Positions 16,863-25,196 of a stretch of DNA of 64,000 nucleotides are shown here, piece after piece; within the stretch, counting starts at the first letter, position 1, and each line of letters begins with the position of its first letter. The notes beneath the pieces are model-generated. The model had not been told where the DNA came from, did no database searches, and worked only from the letters and a program-made list of their open reading frames with translations. This DNA is from Polyangiaceae bacterium (GTDB lineage Bacteria > Myxococcota_A > Polyangia > Polyangiales > Polyangiaceae): the NCBI GenBank assembly GCA_020633235.1, contig JACKEA010000008.1:1-64000 (forward strand), read 5' to 3'. A program made the position numbers and the translations under genes.

Positions 16863-17807
16863 TCAGAAGCAGCTGGCGCCGAGGCAGGCCGAGAGCTCGG
16901 GGCCGCAGGAATTCTCGAGGCAGGAGATGGGGCTGCCGTTGCAGTTCGACAGGTCGTCGAGGTGTTGGAAGGCGCAGTTGAGCGCCTGATCCACGAAGAA
17001 CTGCACGTCCGCACAACCCTTGCTCACGCAGTTGGCGACGCAACTGACGGAGAATTTCGGCGGATTCTGGTTCAGCTCCACGCAGCCGAGGGCGCAGGTC
17101 ACGATTTGGAAGCAGTTCAGGAGCTCGCACTCGCCGCAGTCCGAGGGGCAGTTGCTACAGGTTTCGAACTCCGTCGCTTCGCACTTGCCGTTGCCACACA
17201 CGGAGCACACGCCGCAGTCGTTGGGACACGAGGCGCAGGTTTCGCTGCCGGTGCACTTGCCATCGCCGCAGCCGGCGCACACGCCGCAGTCCTTTTGGCA
17301 CGTGAAGCAGTTTTCGTTGTTGGCGGCGCTGCACTGACCATCGCCGCAGGTCTCGCAGGCGCCGCAGTCCGGCGCGCAGGAGAGGCACGTCTCCGGATCC
17401 TCGCAAAAGCCGTCGCCGCAGGTGACGCAGGAGCCGCAGTCTTCCGGGCACGAGAGACAGGTTTCGTCGGAAGTGCAGCTGCCGTCGCCGCAGGCGGTGC
17501 ACAGGCCGCAGTCTTCCGGACACGAGCTGCAGCTCTCGCCCGCGTCGCACACGCCGTTCTTGCACGTGTCGCACAGGCCGCAGTCGAGCGGGCAGCTGGT
17601 GCAGCTCTCGTTCGCGGCGCAGGTGCCGTCGCCGCAGGGGGCGCCGCCGTCGTGGCCGCCAATGCCTCCGGTGCCGCTAGTTCCACCGGAGCCGGAGACG
17701 CCGCCGTCTTCGTCCACCCGTAGGCCGATGCGGGAACCACAGGCCGGAATCGAAGCGATGACCGCGATCGAGGCGATCGCGGCGGCAAGCAAGCTCTTGG
17801 CTTTCAC
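16863..17807 (-). CDS. Cysteine-repeat lipoprotein, seven CGDGxC-type units
   Basis: 314 residues. The lipoprotein signal ends in SIPACG, followed by a short Gly/Ser/Thr linker. Residues about 57-230 are seven tandem units of about 24 residues, with the pattern CGDGxCxxxExCxxCPxDCGxC, six Cys each. A C-terminal Cys-rich domain of about 80 residues has a different spacing. The Cys ladder suggests a rigid disulfide-bonded stalk on the cell surface. The function is unknown. The repeat differs from that of the other Cys-repeat lipoprotein at 55825-57060. Confidence 0.75.
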   Translation of the reverse strand: MKAKSLLAAAIASIAVIASIPACGSRIGLRVDEDGGVSGSGGTSGTGGIGGHDGGAPCGDGTCAANESCTSCPLDCGLCDTCKNGVCDAGESCSSCPEDCGLCTACGDGSCTSDETCLSCPEDCGSCVTCGDGFCEDPETCLSCAPDCGACETCGDGQCSAANNENCFTCQKDCGVCAGCGDGKCTGSETCASCPNDCGVCSVCGNGKCEATEFETCSNCPSDCGECELLNCFQIVTCALGCVELNQNPPKFSVSCVANCVSKGCADVQFFVDQALNCAFQHLDDLSNCNGSPISCLENSCGPELSACLGASCF

Positions 17808-17866
17808 CCCCGAATTTTACGAGCCTTCGGCCGTTTCGTCGAATTGTCCGCGGCTGGCGACGCTTT

Positions 17867-19246
17867 TCAGCCGCTGTCGTCGTCCTTGTCGCCGCGCAGG
17901 CCGAGGGCGCGGGTCTTCTTGTACAAGTGGCTGCGCTCGAGACCGAGGGCCCGCGCCGTAGCGGCCATCTGCCCGCCATGGTGGGCGATGGCTTCCTCCA
18001 GGATGGTGCGTTCGGCTTCCTCCGCCAGCACCCGAAAGGGTACGCCGGGGCGATACAGCCCCGCGTTGCTGGGCGATGCCGACATGCCGAGGGCGCGCTC
18101 CACCTCGCCCGCGGTGATGCTGTCGTCCGGCGACAGGATCACCAGCCGCTCGATGAGGTTCTTCAGCTCGCGCACGTTGCCGGGATACGAGTGGCGCATC
18201 AACGCTTGAACGGCGTCGTCCGATAGCGTGACCCCAGGGCGCGCGTTGCTCTTGGCGGCGAGCTGCAGGAAGTGGCGCGCGAGCTCTTCGATGTCGTCTC
18301 GCCGCGAACGCAGCGGCGGTAGCTCCAGGGGCAGCACGTTGAGACGATCGTAGAGGTCCGGACGGAACTCTCCGCTCTGGCAGGCGAGCACCAGATCGCG
18401 ATTGGTGGCGGCCACCACGCGGACGTCCACTTTCAGCGTCTCGTTGCCGCCCACGCGCTCGATCTCCTGCTCCTGGAGCACGCGCAAGAGCTTCGCCTGC
18501 ATGTTCAGGGGCATGTCGCCCACTTCGTCGAGGAACAGCGTGCCGCCGTGAGCCCGCTCGAACTTGCCGCGCCGCTGCTTGGTGGCCCCGGTGAAGGCAC
18601 CCGCCTCGTGGCCGAACAGCTCGCTCTCGATCAGCTCTGCCGGCACCGCGGCGCAGTTCAGCTTTTCCAGCGCCGCCTTGGCCCGCGGTGACGCGCGATG
18701 AATGGCGCGCGCCACGAGCTCCTTGCCGGTACCACGCTCCCCGGTGACCAACACGCTGGCGTTGGCCCGGGCCGCTCTGCTGACGTTGGCGCTGAGGTCC
18801 TGCATCGCACGGCTGCGACCGATCAGCTCCTCGAAGTATCCGGCCTCCGCTCGGAGCTCCTGGGCTTCCTCTTCCGCGCGCACCAGGCGCTGGGTGTTCT
18901 CCAGCACCAAGAGCAGGCGATCCGTGGACACCGGCTTCTCCAAAAAGTCGAGCGCCCCGAGCTTGGTCGCGCGCACGGCCGTGTCCACCGTTGCGTGTCC
19001 ACTCATCATGATCACCGGAGCGTCGTTGCCCGCGCCCCGGAGCTTCTCGAGCAGCTCGATGCCATTGCCGTCCGGCAGCGACACGTCCAAGAGCAAGATG
19101 TCGTAGCTACGCTTCGCGAGGCGTTCTTGGGCCACGCCCACGCCGCCCGCCACGTCCACCGAGTAGCCTTCCAGCGACAGCGCCTTCTTCAAGGTGTTCA
19201 GGATCGAAGGCTCGTCGTCGACGATCAGAATGTGCCCGCGAGGCAT
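17867..19246 (-). CDS. NtrC-family sigma-54-dependent response regulator
   Basis: 459 residues. The receiver domain (about 5-118) has phosphoacceptor Asp54 in LLLDVSLP. The AAA+ domain has Walker A GERGTGKE (about 169-176), the sigma-54 loop GAFTGA (216-221) and Walker B LFLDEVGD. The C-terminal Fis-type helix-turn-helix includes GGQMAATARALGLERSHLYKK. All key residues are intact, so it should activate sigma-54 promoters when phosphorylated. No histidine kinase is adjacent, so it is an orphan regulator, common in myxobacteria. It most resembles the NtrX/NtrC subgroup. Confidence 0.95.
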   Translation of the reverse strand: MPRGHILIVDDEPSILNTLKKALSLEGYSVDVAGGVGVAQERLAKRSYDILLLDVSLPDGNGIELLEKLRGAGNDAPVIMMSGHATVDTAVRATKLGALDFLEKPVSTDRLLLVLENTQRLVRAEEEAQELRAEAGYFEELIGRSRAMQDLSANVSRAARANASVLVTGERGTGKELVARAIHRASPRAKAALEKLNCAAVPAELIESELFGHEAGAFTGATKQRRGKFERAHGGTLFLDEVGDMPLNMQAKLLRVLQEQEIERVGGNETLKVDVRVVAATNRDLVLACQSGEFRPDLYDRLNVLPLELPPLRSRRDDIEELARHFLQLAAKSNARPGVTLSDDAVQALMRHSYPGNVRELKNLIERLVILSPDDSITAGEVERALGMSASPSNAGLYRPGVPFRVLAEEAERTILEEAIAHHGGQMAATARALGLERSHLYKKTRALGLRGDKDDDSG

Positions 19247-19359
19247 GCTGCGACGCTACCGAGCTTTTTGGCATGCCGCCACCGCGCAGTTTTTCTGCTG
19301 ATCCGACATCCCGCATCGCTCTGCCCCAAGCCTCTGCTAATCTGTTTCGCTCCCGTCGC

Positions 19360-21396
19360 ATGTCGAAGCCCAAGGCCACCGCGAGCGGCACGCTCGAGTC
19401 GACGCCCCTGGCGAACCTACTCGTGTACGCCCTCGACAAGCGGCTCACCGGCACGATGATCTTCGAGCCTCCGGGGGGCGGGCGGAGCGCGGTCTTCTTC
19501 AACGAGGGCGCCCCCGCAAAGGCCAAGACGGCGGATCCCGTGATTCACCTCGGTCGCCTGCTGCTGGAGCTGGGGGCGATCTCGGAGGAGGACTTCAATC
19601 GCACCCTCGCGCGCTGCGCGAAGGAACGGCGGCTCCACGGTCAGATCCTGATCGAGGAGGAAGTGATCGATCAGGCGATCTTGGAGGACGCGCTCCGAGA
19701 GCAGCTGATGCGCAAGGTGCTGTGGCTGTTCACGCTGCCGCCGGCCACGGTGTACGCCTACTACGAAGACGTGAACTTCCTGGAGCGCTTCGGGGCGCCG
19801 GAGCTCATCACCCTGGAGCCCATGTCGCTCATCTGGCGCGGGGTGCGCAACCACGAGGACGCCCGGCGCGTGGAAGCCACGCTGGCGCGGGTCGGCGCTC
19901 GGCAGCTGCGGCTCCATCCCCAAGCGCAGCTGTCACGCTTCTGCTTCGCGTCGCGGGACTGGGGCGTGCTGGACGTGATCCGGGCGCGGCCTCAAACGCT
20001 GGCCCAGCTCTTGGGGGGCGGGGTCAGCGACGAGGTCACCATCAAGCGCATGGTGTATGCCCTGGCCGTCACTCGCAGCCTGGATCTGGGCGCGGGAACG
20101 CGCCCGGTCGGCGTTCAGAGCGGCGGCGCCGCCTCGGACCGCTCCCCCAATTCCCGCCGCTCCGAGAGCGCCACCCGTCCGCGGCCGGTGTCCCCGCCCA
20201 AGGCCGCCAATCGATCGTCCCCGCAGGCTGCACCACCGCCACTGCGCTCGTCGCCCCAGGCCGCACCGCTGCGCTCGTCGCCCGTGGCCTCCTCCGCCCA
20301 GGCCGTCGCTCGAGACCGCGCCACACCGGTCGCGCCTCCTCCCCCGGCGCCATCTCGGGCGATTGCGTCCGCCGCCGCGCCGCAGCCGTTGCCACCGCTG
20401 ACTCCCTCGCCGCCGCCGTCCACGCCGAGCGCGGTGCGCGCGTCGCAGCCGCCCATCACGCACCCGTCGGATCCCGCACCCTCGTCGGTGCGTACGCTGC
20501 GCTCCGTCACGCCCGAGCCCGGACAGGACCGCCGCTCTGCGCTGCCCTCCATCACCATGCCGGAGTCGCACCGCACGCCGGCGGCGCCCCCAGGCCCCAC
20601 GAGCAGCGTGCCACCCGCCAACCACGAGCTCGTCGCGGAAGTGCGGGAGCGCGCGGAGAAGGCGCCCTCGCAGAACTACTACCAGCTCTTGGGCGTGGAG
20701 CAGGACGCCCCCACGGCGCAGATTTCCGCGGCCTTCTTCAAGCTCGCCAAGCGCTTCCATCCCGATCGCCTGGGCATGGACGACCCCGAGCTCAAGAGCG
20801 TCGCCGTTGGCATGTTCGCGCGCATGAACGAAGCACACCAGGTGCTGTCGGATGCCGAGCGCCGCGCGGAGTACGATCAGGTCATCGCAGATGGTGGCGG
20901 CACCGCCGAAGAGCAAGAGCAGGTGCAAGCCGTGGTGCGCGCCATTACGGAGTTCCAGAAGGCGGAGGTCTTCTACAAGAAGGGCCAGATGGATCTGGCA
21001 GAGGCCGCCGCCAAGAGCGCGATGCAGGACGACCCCGAGCAAGCGGACTACGTGGCGCTGTACACCACCGTTGCCGCCCAGCGCCGCGGCAACGGACGCA
21101 TGGACGATCTCATCGATCTCCTCGACCGCGCCATTCGCCGGGATCCCAAGGCGGAGCGCGCGCGCTTTGCCCGCGGTCAGATCTACAAGCGGATGAACCG
21201 CAACGATCTCGCCATCAAGGACTTCCGCTGGGTGGCGCAGCAGAACCCGCGCAATCTGGAAGCCACCCGCGAGGTGCGTCTCTACAACATGCGCAAGGGC
21301 GGTCCGGCCTCCCAGCGTCCGTCCAGCGCGCCGAAGAGCAGCAAAGGCGGGAAAGAGGCCAATTCCGGCTTCTTCGGCAAGTTCTTCAAGCGTTGA
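19360..21396 (+). CDS. DUF4388-like / J-domain / TPR fusion protein
   Basis: 678 residues from the ATG at 19360. The N-terminal 240 residues resemble the DUF4388 (PATAN-like) module of myxobacterial signalling proteins (SGTLESTPLANLLVYAL, then GTMIF). A Pro/Ser/Ala-rich disordered linker (about 245-430) follows. A J domain (about 443-510) has an intact HPD at about 467, the signature for stimulating DnaK ATPase. The C-terminus has TPR-like helices. It is divergent from the NtrC regulator gene, with 113 bp between. It probably recruits DnaK to a signalling complex; the partner is unknown. The next gene starts 20 bp downstream. Confidence 0.75.
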   Translation: MSKPKATASGTLESTPLANLLVYALDKRLTGTMIFEPPGGGRSAVFFNEGAPAKAKTADPVIHLGRLLLELGAISEEDFNRTLARCAKERRLHGQILIEEEVIDQAILEDALREQLMRKVLWLFTLPPATVYAYYEDVNFLERFGAPELITLEPMSLIWRGVRNHEDARRVEATLARVGARQLRLHPQAQLSRFCFASRDWGVLDVIRARPQTLAQLLGGGVSDEVTIKRMVYALAVTRSLDLGAGTRPVGVQSGGAASDRSPNSRRSESATRPRPVSPPKAANRSSPQAAPPPLRSSPQAAPLRSSPVASSAQAVARDRATPVAPPPPAPSRAIASAAAPQPLPPLTPSPPPSTPSAVRASQPPITHPSDPAPSSVRTLRSVTPEPGQDRRSALPSITMPESHRTPAAPPGPTSSVPPANHELVAEVRERAEKAPSQNYYQLLGVEQDAPTAQISAAFFKLAKRFHPDRLGMDDPELKSVAVGMFARMNEAHQVLSDAERRAEYDQVIADGGGTAEEQEQVQAVVRAITEFQKAEVFYKKGQMDLAEAAAKSAMQDDPEQADYVALYTTVAAQRRGNGRMDDLIDLLDRAIRRDPKAERARFARGQIYKRMNRNDLAIKDFRWVAQQNPRNLEATREVRLYNMRKGGPASQRPSSAPKSSKGGKEANSGFFGKFFKR

Positions 21397-21415
21397 GAGC
21401 GCCATCATCGAGGGC

Positions 21416-21436
21416 ATGTCGGCACGCCGCGGAACC
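21416..21436 (+). repeat. Interspersed repeat, class A, used as a coding N-terminus
   Basis: Two mismatches from the consensus. It lies at the start of a lipoprotein gene, in the frame that reads M-S-A-R-R-G-T. It is one of the few copies that overlaps a probable coding region. Confidence 0.75.
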
Positions 21437-22444
21437 ATCCTGACGGCCGTCGCGCTGCTCTTGTGCGCGTGCTCCAAAACGCCTCCACCGGAGCTCTCGC
21501 GCGTGGGCGCCATCACGTCCAAACACGTCGCTCCCCCGCCCAAGCTCACGATCGCCCCCTTGACGGACGAGCTGCGCGACAAGGGCTTCTCCGAGTGCAA
21601 CCCCTACGACCCGATCGACCTCGGTCCGTACTCCTTCTACGAACGCGTGTCCCTCGGTCGCATGTTGATCCCGCAGAAGGGCGGCCACACCGCGGACATG
21701 GGCTACGACGTCGTCATCCACTTCAACGGAGCGGATGCCGTGCGCAAGCTCTTGGTGCAAACCGCCGGCGGCGTCTCCTTGGTGCTGGTCGACAAGGGCA
21801 GCGGCAAGAGTTACTCCCACGCCTTCGGCACGCCGCAGATGTTCCCGCTCTTGCGGCGTTCCATCGAGGCGGCGCTCCGCCGTCACTCCAAGGACGAGCG
21901 CGCCCACATCCGCCACCTCGCCATCAGCGCCTGGAGCGCCGGTGGTATCGCGGTGGACAAGCTCTTGAAACAGAAGCAAGACGGCATCGACGCCGTGATC
22001 ATCTTGGATGGCCTGCACGGCGCCTGGAAGTACGGCAAGAAGCACGAGCAGAGCATCGACTCGGTCGATCCTCGCTTCGTGAGCCACGAGATCGATTGGG
22101 CGAAGCGCGCTCGCGCCGGTCAGACGCTGTTTGTGCTCACCCACAGCGAAGTGGATCCGGTGGTGTTCCCGTCCACCACCACCACCGCGGCGTCGCTCCT
22201 GAACGAGCTGTCTTTGAAGGAAGAGCCCGTCGCCTCACCCGGCGGCGAGGCCTACGCCCAGCTCAGCGGCGTTGACGATCACGGGCTCCACGTGTGGGGC
22301 TTCCGCGGCAACGACGAAAAGGCGCACTGCGCCCAGCTCTTCAACATGCCCCGCATCGTGACCGAGATCCTCGAGCCCGCGTGGCACACGCCCGCGCTGG
22401 ACCGCAGCGTCGCGCCCACCAAGCTCGAGCCCTGGCAGAAGTGA
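21416..22444 (+). CDS. Lipoprotein with alpha/beta-hydrolase-like features; N-terminus encoded by an interspersed repeat
   Basis: 342 residues. The lipoprotein signal MSARRGT... ends at Cys19 (LLCAC). The first seven codons are a copy of the class A interspersed repeat, which supplies both the ATG and the Arg-Arg of the signal peptide. The body contains an esterase-like elbow (ISAWSAGG) and a following ILDGLHGAW, so it may be a distant alpha/beta hydrolase. The GxSxG rule is only half met. It starts 20 bp after the J-domain gene and may be co-transcribed. Function unknown. Confidence 0.65.
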   Translation: MSARRGTILTAVALLLCACSKTPPPELSRVGAITSKHVAPPPKLTIAPLTDELRDKGFSECNPYDPIDLGPYSFYERVSLGRMLIPQKGGHTADMGYDVVIHFNGADAVRKLLVQTAGGVSLVLVDKGSGKSYSHAFGTPQMFPLLRRSIEAALRRHSKDERAHIRHLAISAWSAGGIAVDKLLKQKQDGIDAVIILDGLHGAWKYGKKHEQSIDSVDPRFVSHEIDWAKRARAGQTLFVLTHSEVDPVVFPSTTTTAASLLNELSLKEEPVASPGGEAYAQLSGVDDHGLHVWGFRGNDEKAHCAQLFNMPRIVTEILEPAWHTPALDRSVAPTKLEPWQK

Positions 22445-22465
22445 CTCAGCCACGGCCGCGCGGGG

Positions 22466-22906
22466 TCAACTCCGGATGGGGCCAGGCGTAGCCGCGGGTT
22501 CGTTTGGCTTGCCGAGATCCACGCCAAAGTGGGCAGTGCTTTGGCTCAGTGCTTCTTGCACCTTCGCGATGTCAGCCTCGACCTGTGCACCCGAAGGAGG
22601 TGGTTTGATCTTCCCGGTAGGGCTGGGGTAGCGGAAGGTCGTGGCAAAGGCCGCGAGGTGTTGGATGGCGGCGAGCAACGGCTTGATGGGGTTTTCGTCC
22701 GGAATGGCGTCGACCATCTCGTCGAGCTGGTGTCTGACACCTGCGTGCTTGCCCTCGGAGGTGGGGACCGCGCGGATTACCTTTTCGGCCGCTTGCTCGC
22801 AAAGATAGGCGGCGTTTCGATTGCCCCCCGCCAACAGAAGCTTGGCACCTTCGAGATCCTGACCGGCGACCCTGAGGAAGTTGGCGATGACGATCTCAGC
22901 GCTCAT
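22466..22906 (-). CDS. HEPN domain protein, probable partner of the adjacent MNT nucleotidyltransferase
   Basis: 146 residues from the ATG at 22906, chosen because the HEPN fold begins at MSAEIVIANFLRVA and this start overlaps the upstream MNT gene by 11 bp. The helices AGQDLEGAKLLL, YLCEQAAEKVIRAV and the HQLDEMV region match the HEPN family. The ribonuclease motif of toxic HEPNs (Arg-x4-6-His) is not clear, and the RX4HXY motif of HepT is absent. It may therefore be a non-toxic HEPN or a divergent toxin. Confidence 0.7.
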   Translation of the reverse strand: MSAEIVIANFLRVAGQDLEGAKLLLAGGNRNAAYLCEQAAEKVIRAVPTSEGKHAGVRHQLDEMVDAIPDENPIKPLLAAIQHLAAFATTFRYPSPTGKIKPPPSGAQVEADIAKVQEALSQSTAHFGVDLGKPNEPAATPGPIRS

Positions 22907-23294
22907 AGATGAGCACGCCTTCTCGATCCACGTCGTAGGCAATGGTGTTTGGCGTGTTGCGGCCAGTGCGGAAGTCGGACCTATGGCACGGGATGATGTC
23001 CGCGCGAATTCGCGCTGCCCTGCGGAGCTTCCAAGCGGCCATGGGATCCAGATCCGCATCTGGCAGGTCGTCTGGAACCACAGCGAAGAGATCCCAGTCG
23101 CTGACGTCCTCCGCTTCGCCGCGGGCGCGACTCCCGAACAACCAGATCTGATCGGGCCTCCAAGCGGCGATAATCTGGTCGAGGAGCGGCCGAAGCTTTG
23201 CCAAGTCGATCTCTCTCCCGCGTGCGTCGCGCGGGGGAGGGCTCGCCGATGTTGACGGTCGAATCGCCGTGGGCACTGCGTCTGATTGTGGCAT
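22896..23294 (-). CDS. Minimal nucleotidyltransferase (MNT), HEPN/MNT pair
   Basis: 132 residues. The pol-beta nucleotidyltransferase signature reads FGSRARGEAEDVSDWDLF, with the GS dipeptide and the D-x-D metal site intact. In HEPN/MNT modules this protein can AMPylate the HEPN partner to neutralise it. The first 25 residues are low-complexity and the true start may be further in. It precedes and overlaps the HEPN gene, the usual order of many such pairs. A second, unrelated nucleotidyltransferase-family gene lies at 32977. Confidence 0.75.
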   Translation of the reverse strand: MPQSDAVPTAIRPSTSASPPPRDARGREIDLAKLRPLLDQIIAAWRPDQIWLFGSRARGEAEDVSDWDLFAVVPDDLPDADLDPMAAWKLRRAARIRADIIPCHRSDFRTGRNTPNTIAYDVDREGVLIYER

Positions 23295-23324
23295 TTGGCG
23301 AACTACCTCGCTGCACGTGCCTCA

Positions 23325-25196
23325 CTACTCCTTCGCGCGGCGCACCGTGAGGGAGCGCACCACCGTGACGCCGTCGCCGGCGCCTTCGAGGGCTACGGTG
23401 GTGAGCCCCGACGGTCCCGTGCACGTGGTGGACGCTTCGTCGCGGGAGAGGGTGACGGACTGGTTCGAGCGCGTCAGGGTGAGCGTGCCGCCGTCGCCGT
23501 TGGGCCACGGGCAGTCGCCGGCGCCGAAGGCGGCGCCGCCCAGCCGCACGATGGGCGCCGGCCCCGACGTGACCGTGATCTCGAGGGTGAGGGCGCCGTA
23601 CCGGGTTTCGGTGACCGACGCACGTGCTCCCTTCGTCAGCGACAGTCCCGCGCCGTCAAAACCAATACCCGTCTGAGGCACTCCCAACGGCGCGCGATCG
23701 GCGACGGCATGGGTCGCGTCCACCAGGAACAACGGCGTGATGTCCCGGGTGAACACGCCGCGAACGTCGTGGCGGAAGCCGAGCACCGTGGGCGTGCCGT
23801 CCACGTCGTCGATCCAGGCGAAGGCGCCCGGATCGGTGGTCACGTGGGGCGACAGCGGCGAGGGCAGGCGATCCGGCAGGTCCGCCGGCACCGCGAAGCG
23901 ACCGCTCCAGGGATCGAAGCGGAGCAGCACGCGGCCGTTCGGTCCTTCGGCGCTGAGCCACGGCGCGGCGTCGCTGGCGTCGATCAACGCGGCGGCGCTG
24001 GGCGCGAAGTCGAGGGGCGGCAGCGCGTCCGTCGCGCCGCTCTCGCGAATCCAAGTCACGGCCGTGCCGCACTCGGCGGCCAAGCACGCGTCGTCACTGC
24101 AGCTCGACTCGCTGGCGCACACTCCGACGCCCACCACGCTGCCGCCCGGGAGCGCCGCGAAGGCATGGACCGGCGCGATTCCCAGAGACGTCTTGGGCGT
24201 CGTGTCGCTGGCGTCCGGGGACAGCCATTCGAGCACGTGGACCGGATGTCCGGTGCTGTCCGTCCCGCCGCCGACGAACACGCTGCCGTCGTCCAGGGTG
24301 AGCACCGTGGGCCAGATGCGCGCCCGCGTCAGAGTGGCGAGCCCGGCGACCTTGGCGGCCAGGTCCGTGGGCGAGATCGTCTCCACGGTGGACAGTGCCA
24401 CTCCCGTCGGTCCGCTGCCGCCCACCAACAGCGTCGAGCCGTCGGACAGCACCGCGGCGCCGTGGCGCGCGCGCGCCACGCTCAGCTGGATGGGACGATT
24501 GCGATCGAAGCGCCGCTCGTCCACGTAGAACACCGCGGCGCTGTCCAGCGGTGGCGACAACGTCAGGTCCTGGCTCACCGTCGGGTCCACGCCGCCCGCC
24601 ACCACCAAGGCGCCCTTGCCCAGCTCCGTCACGCTGGCGAAGGCGCGCCCGGGCAGGAGCCCGTCCGCCACCTCGGCGGCTTCCCCGGTGTCGAGGTGGA
24701 TCCACACGGCGCGCGCCGCGTCGGAGCTGGGCGTCAGACCGCCCACCGCCAAGAGCAGCCGCTCGCGTTCCGAGATGCCGACGGCCACGCCGTCGGTCAC
24801 GGCGGGGAAGGGGCTCTTGTCCGCGTCCGAACCGCGCCACAGGGGGCAGGCGCTCCGATCCGGCCACAGCAACACGTCCACGTCGCCCCCCGGGGTTCGA
24901 TCCCCGATGCCCTGCCACTTGCTGCGGCCGGCCACGCCTTGGGCGTCCACGCTCTGGGTGCCGTCCGGAAAGCGCAGCTCGATGCCCCGGCCATCCCCAG
25001 CCACCGTCTCGCTGGTCAGAGACGACGCTTCGAAGTCCCCCAGCGCTTCGAGCTGGATGCTCAAGGGCCCGAGATTCTCGGCACATCGCTCCGGGAGGTG
25101 CAGCGCCACCCGGTGCACCACGTCCGGTTCCGCCCCGGAACCACAGCCAGAAAGCAGCAGTAGCAGACAGAGGGCGCTACCATGTCCGAGGCTCAT
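23325..25196 (-). CDS. Kelch-type beta-propeller lipoprotein
   Basis: 623 residues from the ATG at 25196. The lipoprotein signal ends at LLLLLSGCG. The body contains several kelch-like blades with a conserved Gly pair followed by hydrophobic strands (LLLAVGG, LVVAGG, STLLVGGSG, SVFVGGGTD), the pattern of myxobacterial galactose-oxidase-like propellers. It is probably an outer-membrane or surface binding protein. The chosen ATG lies in the tetranucleotide CATG shared with the start codon of the divergent Ser/Thr kinase gene. An ATG at 25253 would give a longer, more positively charged signal but would run antisense into the kinase. Confidence 0.75.
   Translation of the reverse strand: MSLGHGSALCLLLLLSGCGSGAEPDVVHRVALHLPERCAENLGPLSIQLEALGDFEASSLTSETVAGDGRGIELRFPDGTQSVDAQGVAGRSKWQGIGDRTPGGDVDVLLWPDRSACPLWRGSDADKSPFPAVTDGVAVGISERERLLLAVGGLTPSSDAARAVWIHLDTGEAAEVADGLLPGRAFASVTELGKGALVVAGGVDPTVSQDLTLSPPLDSAAVFYVDERRFDRNRPIQLSVARARHGAAVLSDGSTLLVGGSGPTGVALSTVETISPTDLAAKVAGLATLTRARIWPTVLTLDDGSVFVGGGTDSTGHPVHVLEWLSPDASDTTPKTSLGIAPVHAFAALPGGSVVGVGVCASESSCSDDACLAAECGTAVTWIRESGATDALPPLDFAPSAAALIDASDAAPWLSAEGPNGRVLLRFDPWSGRFAVPADLPDRLPSPLSPHVTTDPGAFAWIDDVDGTPTVLGFRHDVRGVFTRDITPLFLVDATHAVADRAPLGVPQTGIGFDGAGLSLTKGARASVTETRYGALTLEITVTSGPAPIVRLGGAAFGAGDCPWPNGDGGTLTLTRSNQSVTLSRDEASTTCTGPSGLTTVALEGAGDGVTVVRSLTVRRAKE

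Noticed and set aside
22466..23294. A confirmed toxin-antitoxin system
   Set aside because: The HEPN motif is not clear, so only a HEPN/MNT pair is claimed.
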